Shown piece by piece: positions 15,964 through 25,310 of a stretch of 53,185 nt of DNA (positions are counted from its first letter, which is position 1; the number at the start of each line of letters is the position of its first letter). Both the position numbers and the translations under genes were made by a program. Below the pieces are notes generated by a model. It was given only the letters and a program-made list of their open reading frames with translations, searched no databases and was not told where the DNA came from. Source of the stretch: Odoribacter sp. Z80 (GTDB lineage Bacteria; Bacteroidota; Bacteroidia; Bacteroidales; Marinifilaceae); contig NZ_QWEL01000017.1 of assembly GCF_009935865.1 (NCBI RefSeq), forward strand, positions 1 to 53,185. Reading direction: 5' to 3'.

Positions 15964-17850
15964 CTATTCTTTTTTGTCTATATATTTCCCCCATCCCGTA
16001 GGCACAATACTTTCTTTACGCATATATTTTAATCCATTAAAAACCAATTCCCGGTTAAAATCCAATTTATGTTTACTCCATGCATAAAAATCTTCTAATA
16101 AGAGAGTATCGGTAATGGGTTCATTCTTAATAATCCGATTATTCCAAACAGCGTATAAAGTTGAAATAATCTCTGCTCTGCCTAAATCCATAGACTTGAT
16201 TTTAGCAAGCAACGCGTTAATTTTATCTTGAATGTCAGAGGGATAGTTTTCAAAAGCAATTTCCACCTCTTCTATCCATCCTTCGTTGGGACGGTAATCG
16301 TAACGCCATCTCCCTTGGCTGTCTTTTTGTTTAACAATTCTGACGTGTCGGTACTGTCTGAATTTAGCATCAATGTAATTCATCAGAATCTGGTCATCAG
16401 GCCCTGCCGTATTTTGGATGTAATCATTCCCGAAATCGAGCTGGCAACAATAACCAATCAGATGTATTGATTTTTGCAATTTAGTACGTCCCCAACCTTT
16501 TGAACCGTATAACGAGTTTACAATGTGACCAGCTATAATATGAGCAGCAACAGGTATTCTACGGACTTTTGCAAGTGATTTCGTTTGTGGCTTTACTAAC
16601 CGAATTTGTCCCGTTAGTAATTTTTGCATCATCCCTTTCTTGATAAGTCTGTATTTATCCCGCCTTGCCTCTAAGTTTGCTATTTCCTTATCTATATCGG
16701 AAAGGATGGTTGCGATAGCGGTTTGTTCATTAAGTGCAGGTATACAGATAGGTATTTCACTCAAACTTTTTAAAATGATTGTAGCAAAAGTTCCTTTAGT
16801 TTGTCTGTTTCTAACTTCATTTTGAAATTCTTTATGTGATAAAAAATAATATAAAAATTCTACATTTACCTTAGAATCAGGTATTATACCTAATATACCT
16901 TGCTTCGTAGACACTGGAATTTTATTTATGGACACATTACCAATAGTAGCCCCATTTGTAAAAATTATGCTATTTTCAGGAATTAACCAAGCAGAACTAT
17001 TTGATAATCCAGCTTTTGTAATATATGATTTTACAGATGTTATATATTTTCTTATAGTATCTTCTACTTTAACAAATGGAATATTCCCATTTTTATAGAA
17101 CAAGTCATTATTTGTTTCTGGGGTTCCACCTTCAGAAGCATACTTATAGACTTCAGCAAATTCTATTTCTTTCCATACTTCTGTAAACTCCCGAAGGCGC
17201 TTCTTTCCAGTAAGTAATTGCTGCATTGCGCCTTGTTTTATAAGGCGTTTTTTCTCTATCTTTTTATCCAATGCAACAATCAATTTATCTACATCATTCA
17301 ATGCTTGAGCTATTGCCTTTTGTTCTTGAAGCGTTGGCGGACAATAAATAGGTAGTTTCTTAACAATATCTGCCGTATAGCTTTGTTGTTTTGTTCCTTG
17401 ACAATATTTAAAAGCCAAATATTGCCCCCACATTCGATAAAACCAGAAAAGGTATTCCACACACATCTTTTCTGTCCCATTTATTGCCAGGCAGGACTGA
17501 TTTGTTGCCGATGAAGCCCCCACAATAGCACAACGCCCACGAGTTCCTTCTGCCTCAAGCCCTGTTATTGCCATTAAAAATGTTCCGGCGGGATATACGC
17601 GTAAATTAGTATTTTTAACTGCTTGGGATGAAATGTGTTCTATCGTTTCTGTTATAAGATTATAGTCCAGCTCTCCACTTGAAATCCAACGGATATTTCC
17701 TTTATAATATTCAGAGATACCGCGATAAGGAGTTGCTCCACTCGAAAATGTCGTTAAAACATCTTTGAAGGTGCACAATAGCCAGTCACCTGGAATTAAT
17801 CCAAATTCACACTGCTGATTCTGAAACAATATCTCTTTAATCACAGTCAT
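15964..17850 (-). CDS. hsdS: Type I R-M specificity subunit with Panacea-like C-terminal domain
   Basis: The 628-aa protein is longer than the usual 400-450 aa. Residues 1-425 are a normal HsdS: two target-recognition domains (about 15-185 and 225-395), each followed by a conserved helix (ALNDVDKLIVALDKKIEKKRLIKQGAMQQLLTG, split here as two helices; DIDKEIANLEARRDKYRLIKKG). Residues 435-628 add a domain with GRTKLQKSIHLIGY and AGPDDQILMNYID, reminiscent of Panacea/DUF4065 (SocA-like) antitoxin domains. The product directs HsdM/HsdR to a split DNA site. The role of the tail is unknown. Confidence 0.9.
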   Translation of the reverse strand: MTVIKEILFQNQQCEFGLIPGDWLLCTFKDVLTTFSSGATPYRGISEYYKGNIRWISSGELDYNLITETIEHISSQAVKNTNLRVYPAGTFLMAITGLEAEGTRGRCAIVGASSATNQSCLAINGTEKMCVEYLFWFYRMWGQYLAFKYCQGTKQQSYTADIVKKLPIYCPPTLQEQKAIAQALNDVDKLIVALDKKIEKKRLIKQGAMQQLLTGKKRLREFTEVWKEIEFAEVYKYASEGGTPETNNDLFYKNGNIPFVKVEDTIRKYITSVKSYITKAGLSNSSAWLIPENSIIFTNGATIGNVSINKIPVSTKQGILGIIPDSKVNVEFLYYFLSHKEFQNEVRNRQTKGTFATIILKSLSEIPICIPALNEQTAIATILSDIDKEIANLEARRDKYRLIKKGMMQKLLTGQIRLVKPQTKSLAKVRRIPVAAHIIAGHIVNSLYGSKGWGRTKLQKSIHLIGYCCQLDFGNDYIQNTAGPDDQILMNYIDAKFRQYRHVRIVKQKDSQGRWRYDYRPNEGWIEEVEIAFENYPSDIQDKINALLAKIKSMDLGRAEIISTLYAVWNNRIIKNEPITDTLLLEDFYAWSKHKLDFNRELVFNGLKYMRKESIVPTGWGKYIDKKE

Positions 17851-18451
17851 AGCTATTTTTGTCGCCTAAAACAATTTTTTCCCTAAAGCTATCGTATGTC
17901 GAAGTATAATTAAGTCTCACTGCATAAAAATTCTGTGAACTTCGGATTTTTTTATCTGCCATCATAATTCTTTCGTGATAATCTTTGTATACTTTCCGTC
18001 CTTTCGGAATCTTCTCTTCACATATTGCTAAAGTATCAAGAATGTACTCTAAATTATTTGCATGGCAATACACTCCATACGATAATGCTTCCAGAGCATA
18101 CATAAAAGCCTCAGAATAACCTCTTGCATCGAGCCGTATCTCTGCAACTGTAAGAAGATTTTCGCACTTGATGTTATTGGAAAATTCCACAAAGTCCTCC
18201 TGCTGTTTGCTAAGATTCATTTTTATGATTTCGATTTCTTTCAATTTAGCTTTTATTTCAAGGGCATTTACAATTTGCCAACCGATAGCAAACGTAACAA
18301 GTATACCCAGTAATGCAACCATCACTCCTATAAAATTATCCAGTGATACGATTGATAACTTGAGCGTATTGCAAATCCATAGTACCCAGACAGAAACCGT
18401 CCCGACAAGTGCAATAAGCGATAACAGAATACTCAAACTTTGCTTTTTCAT
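17837..18451 (-). CDS. Two-helix membrane protein inside the type I R-M operon
   Basis: 204 aa with two membrane helices (about 8-30 and 38-60), a KAKLKEIEIIKMNLSKQQEDF coiled coil, and a soluble helical domain (about 95-190, LLTVAEIRLDARGYSEAFMYALEALSYG, TPR-like in feel). It overlaps hsdS by 14 nt and the 96-aa gene by 4 nt, so it is translated as part of the operon. No standard R-M protein has this form. Membrane tethering or sensing is only a guess. Confidence 0.7.
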   Translation of the reverse strand: MKKQSLSILLSLIALVGTVSVWVLWICNTLKLSIVSLDNFIGVMVALLGILVTFAIGWQIVNALEIKAKLKEIEIIKMNLSKQQEDFVEFSNNIKCENLLTVAEIRLDARGYSEAFMYALEALSYGVYCHANNLEYILDTLAICEEKIPKGRKVYKDYHERIMMADKKIRSSQNFYAVRLNYTSTYDSFREKIVLGDKNSYDCD

Positions 18452-18738
18452 TGGACTTCTGGTTCAATTAATCTATGGTTATTTTTTAGAATTTCTTTTG
18501 CAATATGATTTAGTGTGTTCTTGGTCAGGGATAAATTCAACAGTGCAGTCTCTTTTTGTACAGGAGTCATCGTATCATCATTTTTAATGTCTTCTTCATG
18601 TGCTTTTTTAATTTTATCAAAAAGCCTGTCAATTTCCACATCCAAAAGTTGCTCTTCACGGCTATATTTCATCCATATATCTGAAAGAACGGGAATCACT
18701 TCCAGCCATGCTTTATTTGTTAAGTTTTTGTTTGCCAT
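18448..18738 (-). CDS. Small helical protein inside the type I R-M operon
   Basis: A 96-aa, all-helical, charged protein with no known motif. It starts 10 nt after the hsdM stop and overlaps the membrane-protein gene by 4 nt. Its place suggests that it acts with the methylase or the membrane protein. I do not recognise the family. Confidence 0.65.
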   Translation of the reverse strand: MANKNLTNKAWLEVIPVLSDIWMKYSREEQLLDVEIDRLFDKIKKAHEEDIKNDDTMTPVQKETALLNLSLTKNTLNHIAKEILKNNHRLIEPEVQ

Positions 18739-18748
18739 GCCTTTATAA

Positions 18749-21202
18749 TTATCTATTTATATCAAACCCCATCTCCAAAAGATGTTCCTTTACTTTATTT
18801 TCCAATAAATATAACTCCTCATCGATTTCAGAAAGCGTTTGTGCATATCGGTTATTCAGTGCAGAAATTTGATTCTGTAAATTTTGACTTACACGTTGCA
18901 TTTCCTCGTCCAAACGTAAAGAAAGCGTTGCGTACCATTTCTTTTCAATGACCAGCCGTTTAATTTCCTCTTCGGAAAGATTTTTATACTTATCAATAAG
19001 TTTAATCAGGAGTTCATATTTTGTTGCTTTGATAACCCGCTTTATATCTGCAATATCTTCTTTACGTTTTAGATATAACCATAGAATCGAAAGTTCTTCC
19101 GCATCTTTTTCGGAATCAAGCGTCTTCATCCGCTTTTTCACGCTATTATCGCTCAACTTTCCATCAGAAAAATTATCTTCATCTAGATATCCGTCTGTTC
19201 CGTATTCTTCCAGGAGTTCAGCCAATTTGTTCTCAGTATCAGCTAATTTTTCTTCTTCGGACAGAAGTAACTGTTTTAATTCCGGGAAATAGACATCTAT
19301 TACAATATTTACCGGCAATAAATCACACACAACATCCTCCGGTGCCGCAGCTTTCTTTTCTTTTTCGGATTTTCCTTTTTTTGCGGCAGGTTGTGGTGTG
19401 TATAATTCCGCTTTCCAACCGTCACCAGCAATCAGATAACAATCATCCTGCATGGTTTCCGCCCAGTAATTCAGTAATTGGTCATACACATCATAAGCAT
19501 CCACAAGTGATTTGTCTTTCTGGAATATTTGTAATAAAGAATCACTGAGTTTGTCAATGAGAGATTTGGGATTTATTCCGACAGACAGATGGTAAAGAAA
19601 TTCTTTATGCTCGCTGTACCATAAATACAAACTATTTTTAAACCATGCAGCTTGTTTGCAGAAATCGGCATTCCCTTGTATCGTTTCACCAATAGCATGA
19701 TGAGAACAATTTAATGAAAAATAACCAGGGCGTACCTCAAGCGGAGAAAAAAGGGCAGAACGAAGGGAAGGACAAACATCCCAATAAGCCTGCAACTGAT
19801 TAATATCATGGCCGGGTAATCCCCCTCGGAGATGGGCTTCTATATCCTGTAACGTTTCAGAATCTGCAGCTTCGATATAACGGGGAATGTTCAGATTGTA
19901 GCCGTTCCTTTCTATCTCTTCCAATGGCACAAAACGGGCATAATGTGGAATGTCTTTCTGTGCGTTCCAAGTATCGACAATTAACCGTATATCCTGTTCA
20001 CGTAATCTGTTTTTTGCTCCGTCTTTGATGTAGCCATTTTTTGCATCTATCATAAAAATACCCTTCCGGGTTGCGGCATTCTCTTTATCAAGAATAATAA
20101 TACACGCCGGAATCCCGGTCCCGAAGAAAAGATTGGGCGGCAGTCCGATTATCCCCTTGATACACCGTTTCTCTGTCAGAAGATGTTTTCGTATCTGAGC
20201 TTCCGCATTTCCCCGGAACAATACTCCATGCGGCAAAATACAAGCTCCATGCCCCTTGCGGTTCATCGAACGGATAATATGTAGCAAGAAAGCATAATCA
20301 CCGTTCTTTTCCGGAGGAATGCCAATTGTGCTATTCCAACGTCCATACTCATCCTCTTCTTCCGCACTTTTCAGCCAGGATTTTGTAGAAAAGGGTGGAT
20401 TAGCAACCACGAAATCAAAAGTCTGGAGTGTGTTGCGTTCACTTGCAGATTTATGCTGAGGATTGTTTATGGTATCTCCTTGCTTAATATCGGCGTCTGT
20501 GACTCCATGCAGAATCATATTCATTTTTGCCAAACCAGCAGTGGCAATATCTTTTTCTTGTCCGTAAAGAGTCGCCCCCTTGGGTGTTTCTGCCATAGCC
20601 CTCAATAACAGCGAACCCGAACCGCAGGTCGGATCATAAATAGTAGTCGTTATGAGGGAAGCTCTGTCTAATCCCAATACTTTAGCTATGACGCGACTAA
20701 CTTCTGCCGGAGTATAAAACTGACCTTTGCTTTTTCCACTTTCCGTGGCAAAGTTTTTCATTAAATACTCATAGGCATCTCCCATTAAATCATCATCTGA
20801 AACTCTGTTTTTTCCGAAATCAAGGCCGGAAAACTGGAATAAACCGATAAGGTTACTTAGTGTTTCCACCAAGTCTTTTCCTTTTCCTAACTTCTGCTCA
20901 TCACAAAAATCTGCCACATTAATCACGCCATCCAAACCGTTCTTTCCCGCAATAGCAGCTAATTTCTTATTAACCTCTTCACCAATGTTGCTCTTGCCCT
21001 TTAATTCAATAAAATTGTCAAAGAAGCACCCGGGAGGAATATCAAGAATATAATCCGGATCATTTTTCGACTTGTCACTGATATATTTAACGAAAAGAAT
21101 GACCAATACATAATCCTTATACTGGCTTGCATCCATCCCGCCGCGTAATTCATCGCAACTTTTCCAAAGGGTACTATATAATTCCGATTTTTTAATAGCC
21201 AT
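18749..21202 (-). CDS. hsdM: Type I R-M DNA adenine methyltransferase subunit
   Basis: The 817-aa protein has the HsdM N-terminal helical domain (about 5-145), the SAM-binding motif I DPTCGSG (190-196) and catalytic motif IV NPPF (268-271), as in N6-adenine methylases. A long C-terminal region (about 630-817) forms coiled coils, making it longer than the typical 500-aa HsdM. With HsdS it modifies the recognition site. It is the first gene of the six-gene operon; transcription probably starts from the -7 box at 21345-21352. Confidence 0.94.
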   Translation of the reverse strand: MAIKKSELYSTLWKSCDELRGGMDASQYKDYVLVILFVKYISDKSKNDPDYILDIPPGCFFDNFIELKGKSNIGEEVNKKLAAIAGKNGLDGVINVADFCDEQKLGKGKDLVETLSNLIGLFQFSGLDFGKNRVSDDDLMGDAYEYLMKNFATESGKSKGQFYTPAEVSRVIAKVLGLDRASLITTTIYDPTCGSGSLLLRAMAETPKGATLYGQEKDIATAGLAKMNMILHGVTDADIKQGDTINNPQHKSASERNTLQTFDFVVANPPFSTKSWLKSAEEEDEYGRWNSTIGIPPEKNGDYAFLLHIIRSMNRKGHGACILPHGVLFRGNAEAQIRKHLLTEKRCIKGIIGLPPNLFFGTGIPACIIILDKENAATRKGIFMIDAKNGYIKDGAKNRLREQDIRLIVDTWNAQKDIPHYARFVPLEEIERNGYNLNIPRYIEAADSETLQDIEAHLRGGLPGHDINQLQAYWDVCPSLRSALFSPLEVRPGYFSLNCSHHAIGETIQGNADFCKQAAWFKNSLYLWYSEHKEFLYHLSVGINPKSLIDKLSDSLLQIFQKDKSLVDAYDVYDQLLNYWAETMQDDCYLIAGDGWKAELYTPQPAAKKGKSEKEKKAAAPEDVVCDLLPVNIVIDVYFPELKQLLLSEEEKLADTENKLAELLEEYGTDGYLDEDNFSDGKLSDNSVKKRMKTLDSEKDAEELSILWLYLKRKEDIADIKRVIKATKYELLIKLIDKYKNLSEEEIKRLVIEKKWYATLSLRLDEEMQRVSQNLQNQISALNNRYAQTLSEIDEELYLLENKVKEHLLEMGFDINR

Positions 21203-21344
21203 ACTATTTGTTCTTGCTGTTATTTTTTACAATCAACATATATTGTCACACCTTATATTCTTTCAAAGAATTAATAGTCACTTATTTCTTCTACGGTTTA
21301 TTGCACAAAATATTCTTTCTGATATCCGCTTAAAGGATATAAGA

Positions 21345-21352
21345 CAAAGGTA
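21345..21352 (-). promoter_or_regulatory. -7 box of the type I R-M operon
   Basis: TACCTTTG on the minus strand lies 143 nt before hsdM. The leader contains the inverted repeat ATATCC/GGATAT (21322-21327 with 21335-21340), which could be an operator or leader hairpin. Nothing else is seen in 21203-21513. Confidence 0.55.
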
Positions 21353-21513
21353 CTGATTTAATAAAAACAAAATAAAAAAGTGGAATTTAATTTAGTTTAG
21401 TTGTTAAGGGGAAAGTATTTCCTTCGTTTTTTGAGAAAAATGAAATCAAGAAATGAAAATTAAAAAAGACGAAAGAGTAATAAAATCTACAAAATTTTAT
21501 CACTTTTTGGTTT

Positions 21514-22113
21514 TTAGAGAAATTCATATTCACATATAGTCTGTATTTTTAATTGTGTTTCTTGTCTAAATTTCTCTTTCTCATTATTTCTTTGGACATT
21601 TCGTCTATGATGTACATTCGGGTTGTATTTCATACAAATAATAGGAATTATATTATCATCCGAATAGAATTTGTGTAATTCATTTCCTTTTTGTAAAAAA
21701 GATGCTTTTAGATAAATAAAAAAGTCTTTTATTTGTTTCATTGCATGGCTATAATTCTTCCATAGCGTTTTATCTCTTGTCAAGGGTTCAACATCCATCT
21801 TAAATTCAACTAAAAGCAATTTATTATCATCAAAAATCATGCAATCACATCGACCTCTCGTAATGCCATCCCCTACATAATCCTCTAAGCCATATTTTAT
21901 TATACCGCCATCAATACAAATATGAATTATTTCATTGTTTCTTTTATTTATTATTATTAATGATTTATCCTTATTCGTATCAGATGCTGTAAAAAAAGTA
22001 CGTTTAGAAGATTTACAGTCATAGGCATACAAAGATGAATCAAAAAGACGTTCTATCGTATAAGGATTAGACGTATAAATTGTTTGTATTTTCGAACAAA
22101 AGTTGTTTCTCAT
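21514..22113 (-). CDS. PD-(D/E)XK-like putative nuclease, partner of the ATPase
   Basis: The 199-aa protein has a central motif RGRCDCMIFDDNKLLLVEFKMD giving Asp90 and Glu103-x-Lys105, the spacing of PD-(D/E)XK nucleases. The C-terminus is basic. It begins 3 nt after the stop of the ATPase gene, so the two form one transcription unit. The pairing of an ABC/OLD-like ATPase with a small effector recalls Septu or PARIS, but the effector here is neither HNH nor TOPRIM by eye. The function is inferred as anti-phage effector. Confidence 0.65.
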   Translation of the reverse strand: MRNNFCSKIQTIYTSNPYTIERLFDSSLYAYDCKSSKRTFFTASDTNKDKSLIIINKRNNEIIHICIDGGIIKYGLEDYVGDGITRGRCDCMIFDDNKLLLVEFKMDVEPLTRDKTLWKNYSHAMKQIKDFFIYLKASFLQKGNELHKFYSDDNIIPIICMKYNPNVHHRRNVQRNNEKEKFRQETQLKIQTICEYEFL

Positions 22114-22116
22114 ATT

Positions 22117-23451
22117 TTAGATTATGGAGTATAGAAAATCAAATTCGTTATTAAGATTTTCTGTTTCTTCATCAATAAAATTATCCCCAATGAGTTGTGT
22201 TGCATCATCAAGAATAGATTTACAATATATCTCAGAACTAACTTCTAATGCATATGCTTGAAATTTCTCTGGATCAATATTCATACACTCTTTAGCAGCG
22301 GTTTTTAATTTTTCTGTTGAAAAGAAATTCTCAATTTCGTTTTTCTTACTTGGCTGGGTTTTAACAACTTTCGTATAATACAGCATATTGTTAAATGTCG
22401 CTTGCACATATGGACTATGCGTTGTAATAATAAGTTGGCTATTGGTTTTGTTGGCAACCAAAATCAACAATTCTATCAACATTTTTTGTGCCTTAGGGAA
22501 AAGATGTGTTTCTGGTTCTTCTATAATACGTGATGCTTTTTGTTTTTCATTCAATATATATATGGCATCTTGAATTATACGTATAACTTCTTGTTGTCCA
22601 GAAGAAGAAATACTCAATGGAACGAACTCCTTTTCGTTATAGAAAATTTTCTCTTTACCATTCTCATTTTTATAATCTCCATGTAGAATTTGCGATATAA
22701 TGCTTGACACTAGTTGTCTAAAGGGAGTGTTTTCTATATCTTCTCTCACTCCATTAAAATAATCTGCCAGAAACTTAGAATAGCTAACAAACTCTTTAAT
22801 CAAATTTATATCTATAGTATTTGTTTCTTTATTGTTATATAATGCAGATTTAAGTTCACCAAAAAATAACAGTTGAAATTGTTCAGGATATGAAACTGTA
22901 ATGTTCCTCCCTGCAGGAAAAAACAAAGTCTCTTTCTCATCGAAGAATATTTTATTTATTTCTTCGGTTATTTTCTTTATTAAGGCATTTTTCACTTTTT
23001 CTTGTAAAACAAAATTTACTTTATTATTATTGTTAGAATACCCTATTTGCTTTTGTAACAGAATAGTTCTCTTACTTATGAAATCCCAAAACTCATTATC
23101 AAATTTTATTTGCAGTGATTTCTCCTTAAATAAAGTCAATTTGTACCCTTTTTCGCTTGAAAAAAGATATTGGATATAAAAATCATCATTCAATCTTGAT
23201 GTATATCCGAAATATATTGCAAATTTATTTTGGATATTATTTATTAGTTTTTTCTGTAATTCTCCTAAAGGGCATTTATTAGCTTCGTATAACAAATTAA
23301 AATAATCCTGTTTTAGAGACTTAAAAAAATAAATTAATTTAGCAATTGTACTTTTTCCGCTTGCTTGTTCTCCTATCAGAAAAAGAAAATCTTTAATTTC
23401 TATTTCTGCATAACTTATTTGTCTGAAATTTCTTATTATAATTTTTTGCAT
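22117..23451 (-). CDS. AAA/ABC-type ATPase of a two-gene putative defence unit
   Basis: About 444 aa from MQKIIIRNFRQ, an OLD/RecF-like head domain. Walker A is GEQASGKST (27-35), Walker B is IIEEPETHLFP, and the H-loop is ITTHSP. There is no TOPRIM domain after the ATPase, unlike OLD proteins. The upstream in-frame ATG (23490) lies ahead of a -7 box and is less likely. It sits with the nuclease-like gene between the R-M operon and the relaxase, in very AT-rich DNA unlike its neighbours. Confidence 0.82.
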   Translation of the reverse strand: MQKIIIRNFRQISYAEIEIKDFLFLIGEQASGKSTIAKLIYFFKSLKQDYFNLLYEANKCPLGELQKKLINNIQNKFAIYFGYTSRLNDDFYIQYLFSSEKGYKLTLFKEKSLQIKFDNEFWDFISKRTILLQKQIGYSNNNNKVNFVLQEKVKNALIKKITEEINKIFFDEKETLFFPAGRNITVSYPEQFQLLFFGELKSALYNNKETNTIDINLIKEFVSYSKFLADYFNGVREDIENTPFRQLVSSIISQILHGDYKNENGKEKIFYNEKEFVPLSISSSGQQEVIRIIQDAIYILNEKQKASRIIEEPETHLFPKAQKMLIELLILVANKTNSQLIITTHSPYVQATFNNMLYYTKVVKTQPSKKNEIENFFSTEKLKTAAKECMNIDPEKFQAYALEVSSEIYCKSILDDATQLIGDNFIDEETENLNNEFDFLYSII

Positions 23452-23475
23452 ATACCAATATTTATAATACAAGTA

Positions 23476-23483
23476 CAAAGATA
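23476..23483 (-). promoter_or_regulatory. -7 box of the ATPase/nuclease unit
   Basis: TATCTTTG on the minus strand, 25 nt before the ATG at 23451. Confidence 0.6.
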
Positions 23484-23564
23484 TGCACACTTAGATAAAA
23501 CACATTCATTTTTTGAGAAAAATGCTTTAATGTCAATTTTTGAGAAATATCTACAAATTTCTTC

Positions 23565-24839
23565 TCATCTCCTCCATCCTCTTTTCTTTTTCTTCCTTTT
23601 CCTCCTTAGTTCTTCTATCCATAGCGGTTCTGCATAATCGGGCACCGGATTCAACGGAAGATTCCACAAACCTCCCAAACCTCCCGTTTCATGCTCCTGC
23701 CGCTTTTCAAAACGTTCCGGTTTCTGGTTGCCATTGTATGCCTGCCTGTAATTCCACTCCTTATTTCCCGGACTTAGGCTCCGTCCTTCGGTGTGGCAGT
23801 TCTCTGTAAACCTTTCCCGGAACGCGTTCGCTGAAAACTCTTTCCCCAGTCTTGAACCATTCAGTACCGTCCGGTTTCCGTGGTCAATGAACGTCACCCC
23901 GTAAATCCTGCCGTCCTCATTCTGCCGGAAAACCACGCCGATGCCTTTTTCTTTCAACCGTTCTGTAAAATCTTCCCTGTTCCTGACTTGCGGTACGACC
24001 TGTTTTAACACAAGGTATAACTTCTCTCGAATCCGTTCCTCCCGGATAAGCCGTGCCGATTCTTTGAATCTCTCCTCCAAAGCCTCGTATCCTACCGATT
24101 TCCCGAACAGGGAAGATTTCAAAAGCGTTCCTATCCGTTTCCCGTTGTCATCCGTAGCCACATAGAGTAATCCGTGATATGGTCTGCCGTAAACAGCTCC
24201 CTTCACTTCCTCCACCGTCACATTAAACAACTCCAGCAGGGTGCGGAACTCCTCGAAAGACTGGAAACGGTAGTGCTCAAACAGATATTTTACAATGTTA
24301 CCAATCTGGTGTTTTACGTCTCCCCGTGGATAATCTAGTTTCTTCAATTCGGGTGTGTCCGTCCGTTCTTCCTTGCCCGCCACATGCAGTCCGTATTCCT
24401 GTTCCAGTTTCCGGCATATCTCCATGGAACGCCTGTTCTCAAAGTCGCTCTTTATCTTCTTTCCGCTTTCGTCCACCCGGACACTTACAACGTGGAGGTG
24501 CTGGCGGTCAATGTCGGTATGCTTGAAGGCAATGTACGGCTGGTTGCCATATCCCATTTCCTTCATATACCTTTGTGCCATTTCCGACAATTCCCGGTCC
24601 GTTACCCTATCTTTCGGGTCGGGATTGAGGGAAATGTGAATGACTGGTTTCTCTGTCCGTCTGTTGGCAAAGAGATAAGGGGCAAAGGAACGCATACATA
24701 GTCCCAGGTCAAAATGGTTGTCGGGAGATTCGAGCATATTGTTTTGCAGAAGGATTTCCGCCTTCCCGTCTTCCGCTTTCAAACCGTTGTATCTTAAAAC
24801 CCCGTAGATGGATTTACCGCCTGTAATCTTCGCAATCAT
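23565..24839 (-). CDS. MOBP-type relaxase (element A)
   Basis: The 424-aa protein has the histidine-rich relaxase motif HTDIDRQHLH (107-116, HxDxDRxHxH), an upstream conserved VIHISLNPDPKD, and N-terminal tyrosines (Tyr12, Tyr18) as candidates for the nicking residue. The C-terminus is basic (RRKRKKKKRGWRR). It nicks oriT and leads the strand into a recipient, using another element's conjugation machinery, since no transfer genes are present here. It overlaps the RHH accessory gene by 26 nt. The B copy (38864-40138) is about 93% identical by eye but lies on the other strand. Confidence 0.9.
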   Translation of the reverse strand: MIAKITGGKSIYGVLRYNGLKAEDGKAEILLQNNMLESPDNHFDLGLCMRSFAPYLFANRRTEKPVIHISLNPDPKDRVTDRELSEMAQRYMKEMGYGNQPYIAFKHTDIDRQHLHVVSVRVDESGKKIKSDFENRRSMEICRKLEQEYGLHVAGKEERTDTPELKKLDYPRGDVKHQIGNIVKYLFEHYRFQSFEEFRTLLELFNVTVEEVKGAVYGRPYHGLLYVATDDNGKRIGTLLKSSLFGKSVGYEALEERFKESARLIREERIREKLYLVLKQVVPQVRNREDFTERLKEKGIGVVFRQNEDGRIYGVTFIDHGNRTVLNGSRLGKEFSANAFRERFTENCHTEGRSLSPGNKEWNYRQAYNGNQKPERFEKRQEHETGGLGGLWNLPLNPVPDYAEPLWIEELRRKRKKKKRGWRR

Positions 24840-25278
24840 GTTGGAGAAGTTGTCGGATTTGTTGTTTCAGCTCATGATTGGCTTTCACCAATTCAATGAT
24901 TGCCTTTTCAAGGGGATACAGCAGGCGGAGTGCTTTTTTACGCTCAAAATGTTGAAACAGGTAATCCATGACCTGATTGTAGTTGTTGCCTATTGCCTTG
25001 ACTTGTGCAGGAAAGGAACTGAGCTTGACGATACAGTCATGGAGAGTCTTATTGTATTGGATTATCTTCATGGGAGTATTGAGTACTTTATCTGCGAGGA
25101 ACTCTGAGCGGGATTTCTTTCCGGAGCGTTCAAAGAGTGTGAGGAACCGGATGTTTTCCTCTTCGGTAAAGCGGACGGCAACACGGTGTGTTTTCTTGTC
25201 TGCCTTGCGAGGGCGACCGGCTTTTCTTTTCCCGGATGGGGGTGTTTGTGGCATAGTTTCCTGTTTTAAATCGGTCAT
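24814..25278 (-). CDS. Mobilization accessory protein, MobC/RHH-like (element A)
   Basis: 154 aa. A basic arm (GKRKAGRPRKADKK) and a ribbon-helix-helix-like segment (HRVAVRFTEEENIRFLTLFERSG) precede a conserved helical region with IGNNYNQVMDYL, as in relaxosome accessory proteins that bind oriT and help the relaxase. It is first in the mob operon, directly beside the hairpin-rich region 25311-25450. The start MTDLK is supported by conservation in the B copy. Confidence 0.85.
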   Translation of the reverse strand: MTDLKQETMPQTPPSGKRKAGRPRKADKKTHRVAVRFTEEENIRFLTLFERSGKKSRSEFLADKVLNTPMKIIQYNKTLHDCIVKLSSFPAQVKAIGNNYNQVMDYLFQHFERKKALRLLYPLEKAIIELVKANHELKQQIRQLLQHDCEDYRR

Positions 25279-25310
25279 GGTTTTCGTTCAATTTTGATGG
25301 TTATATATAT

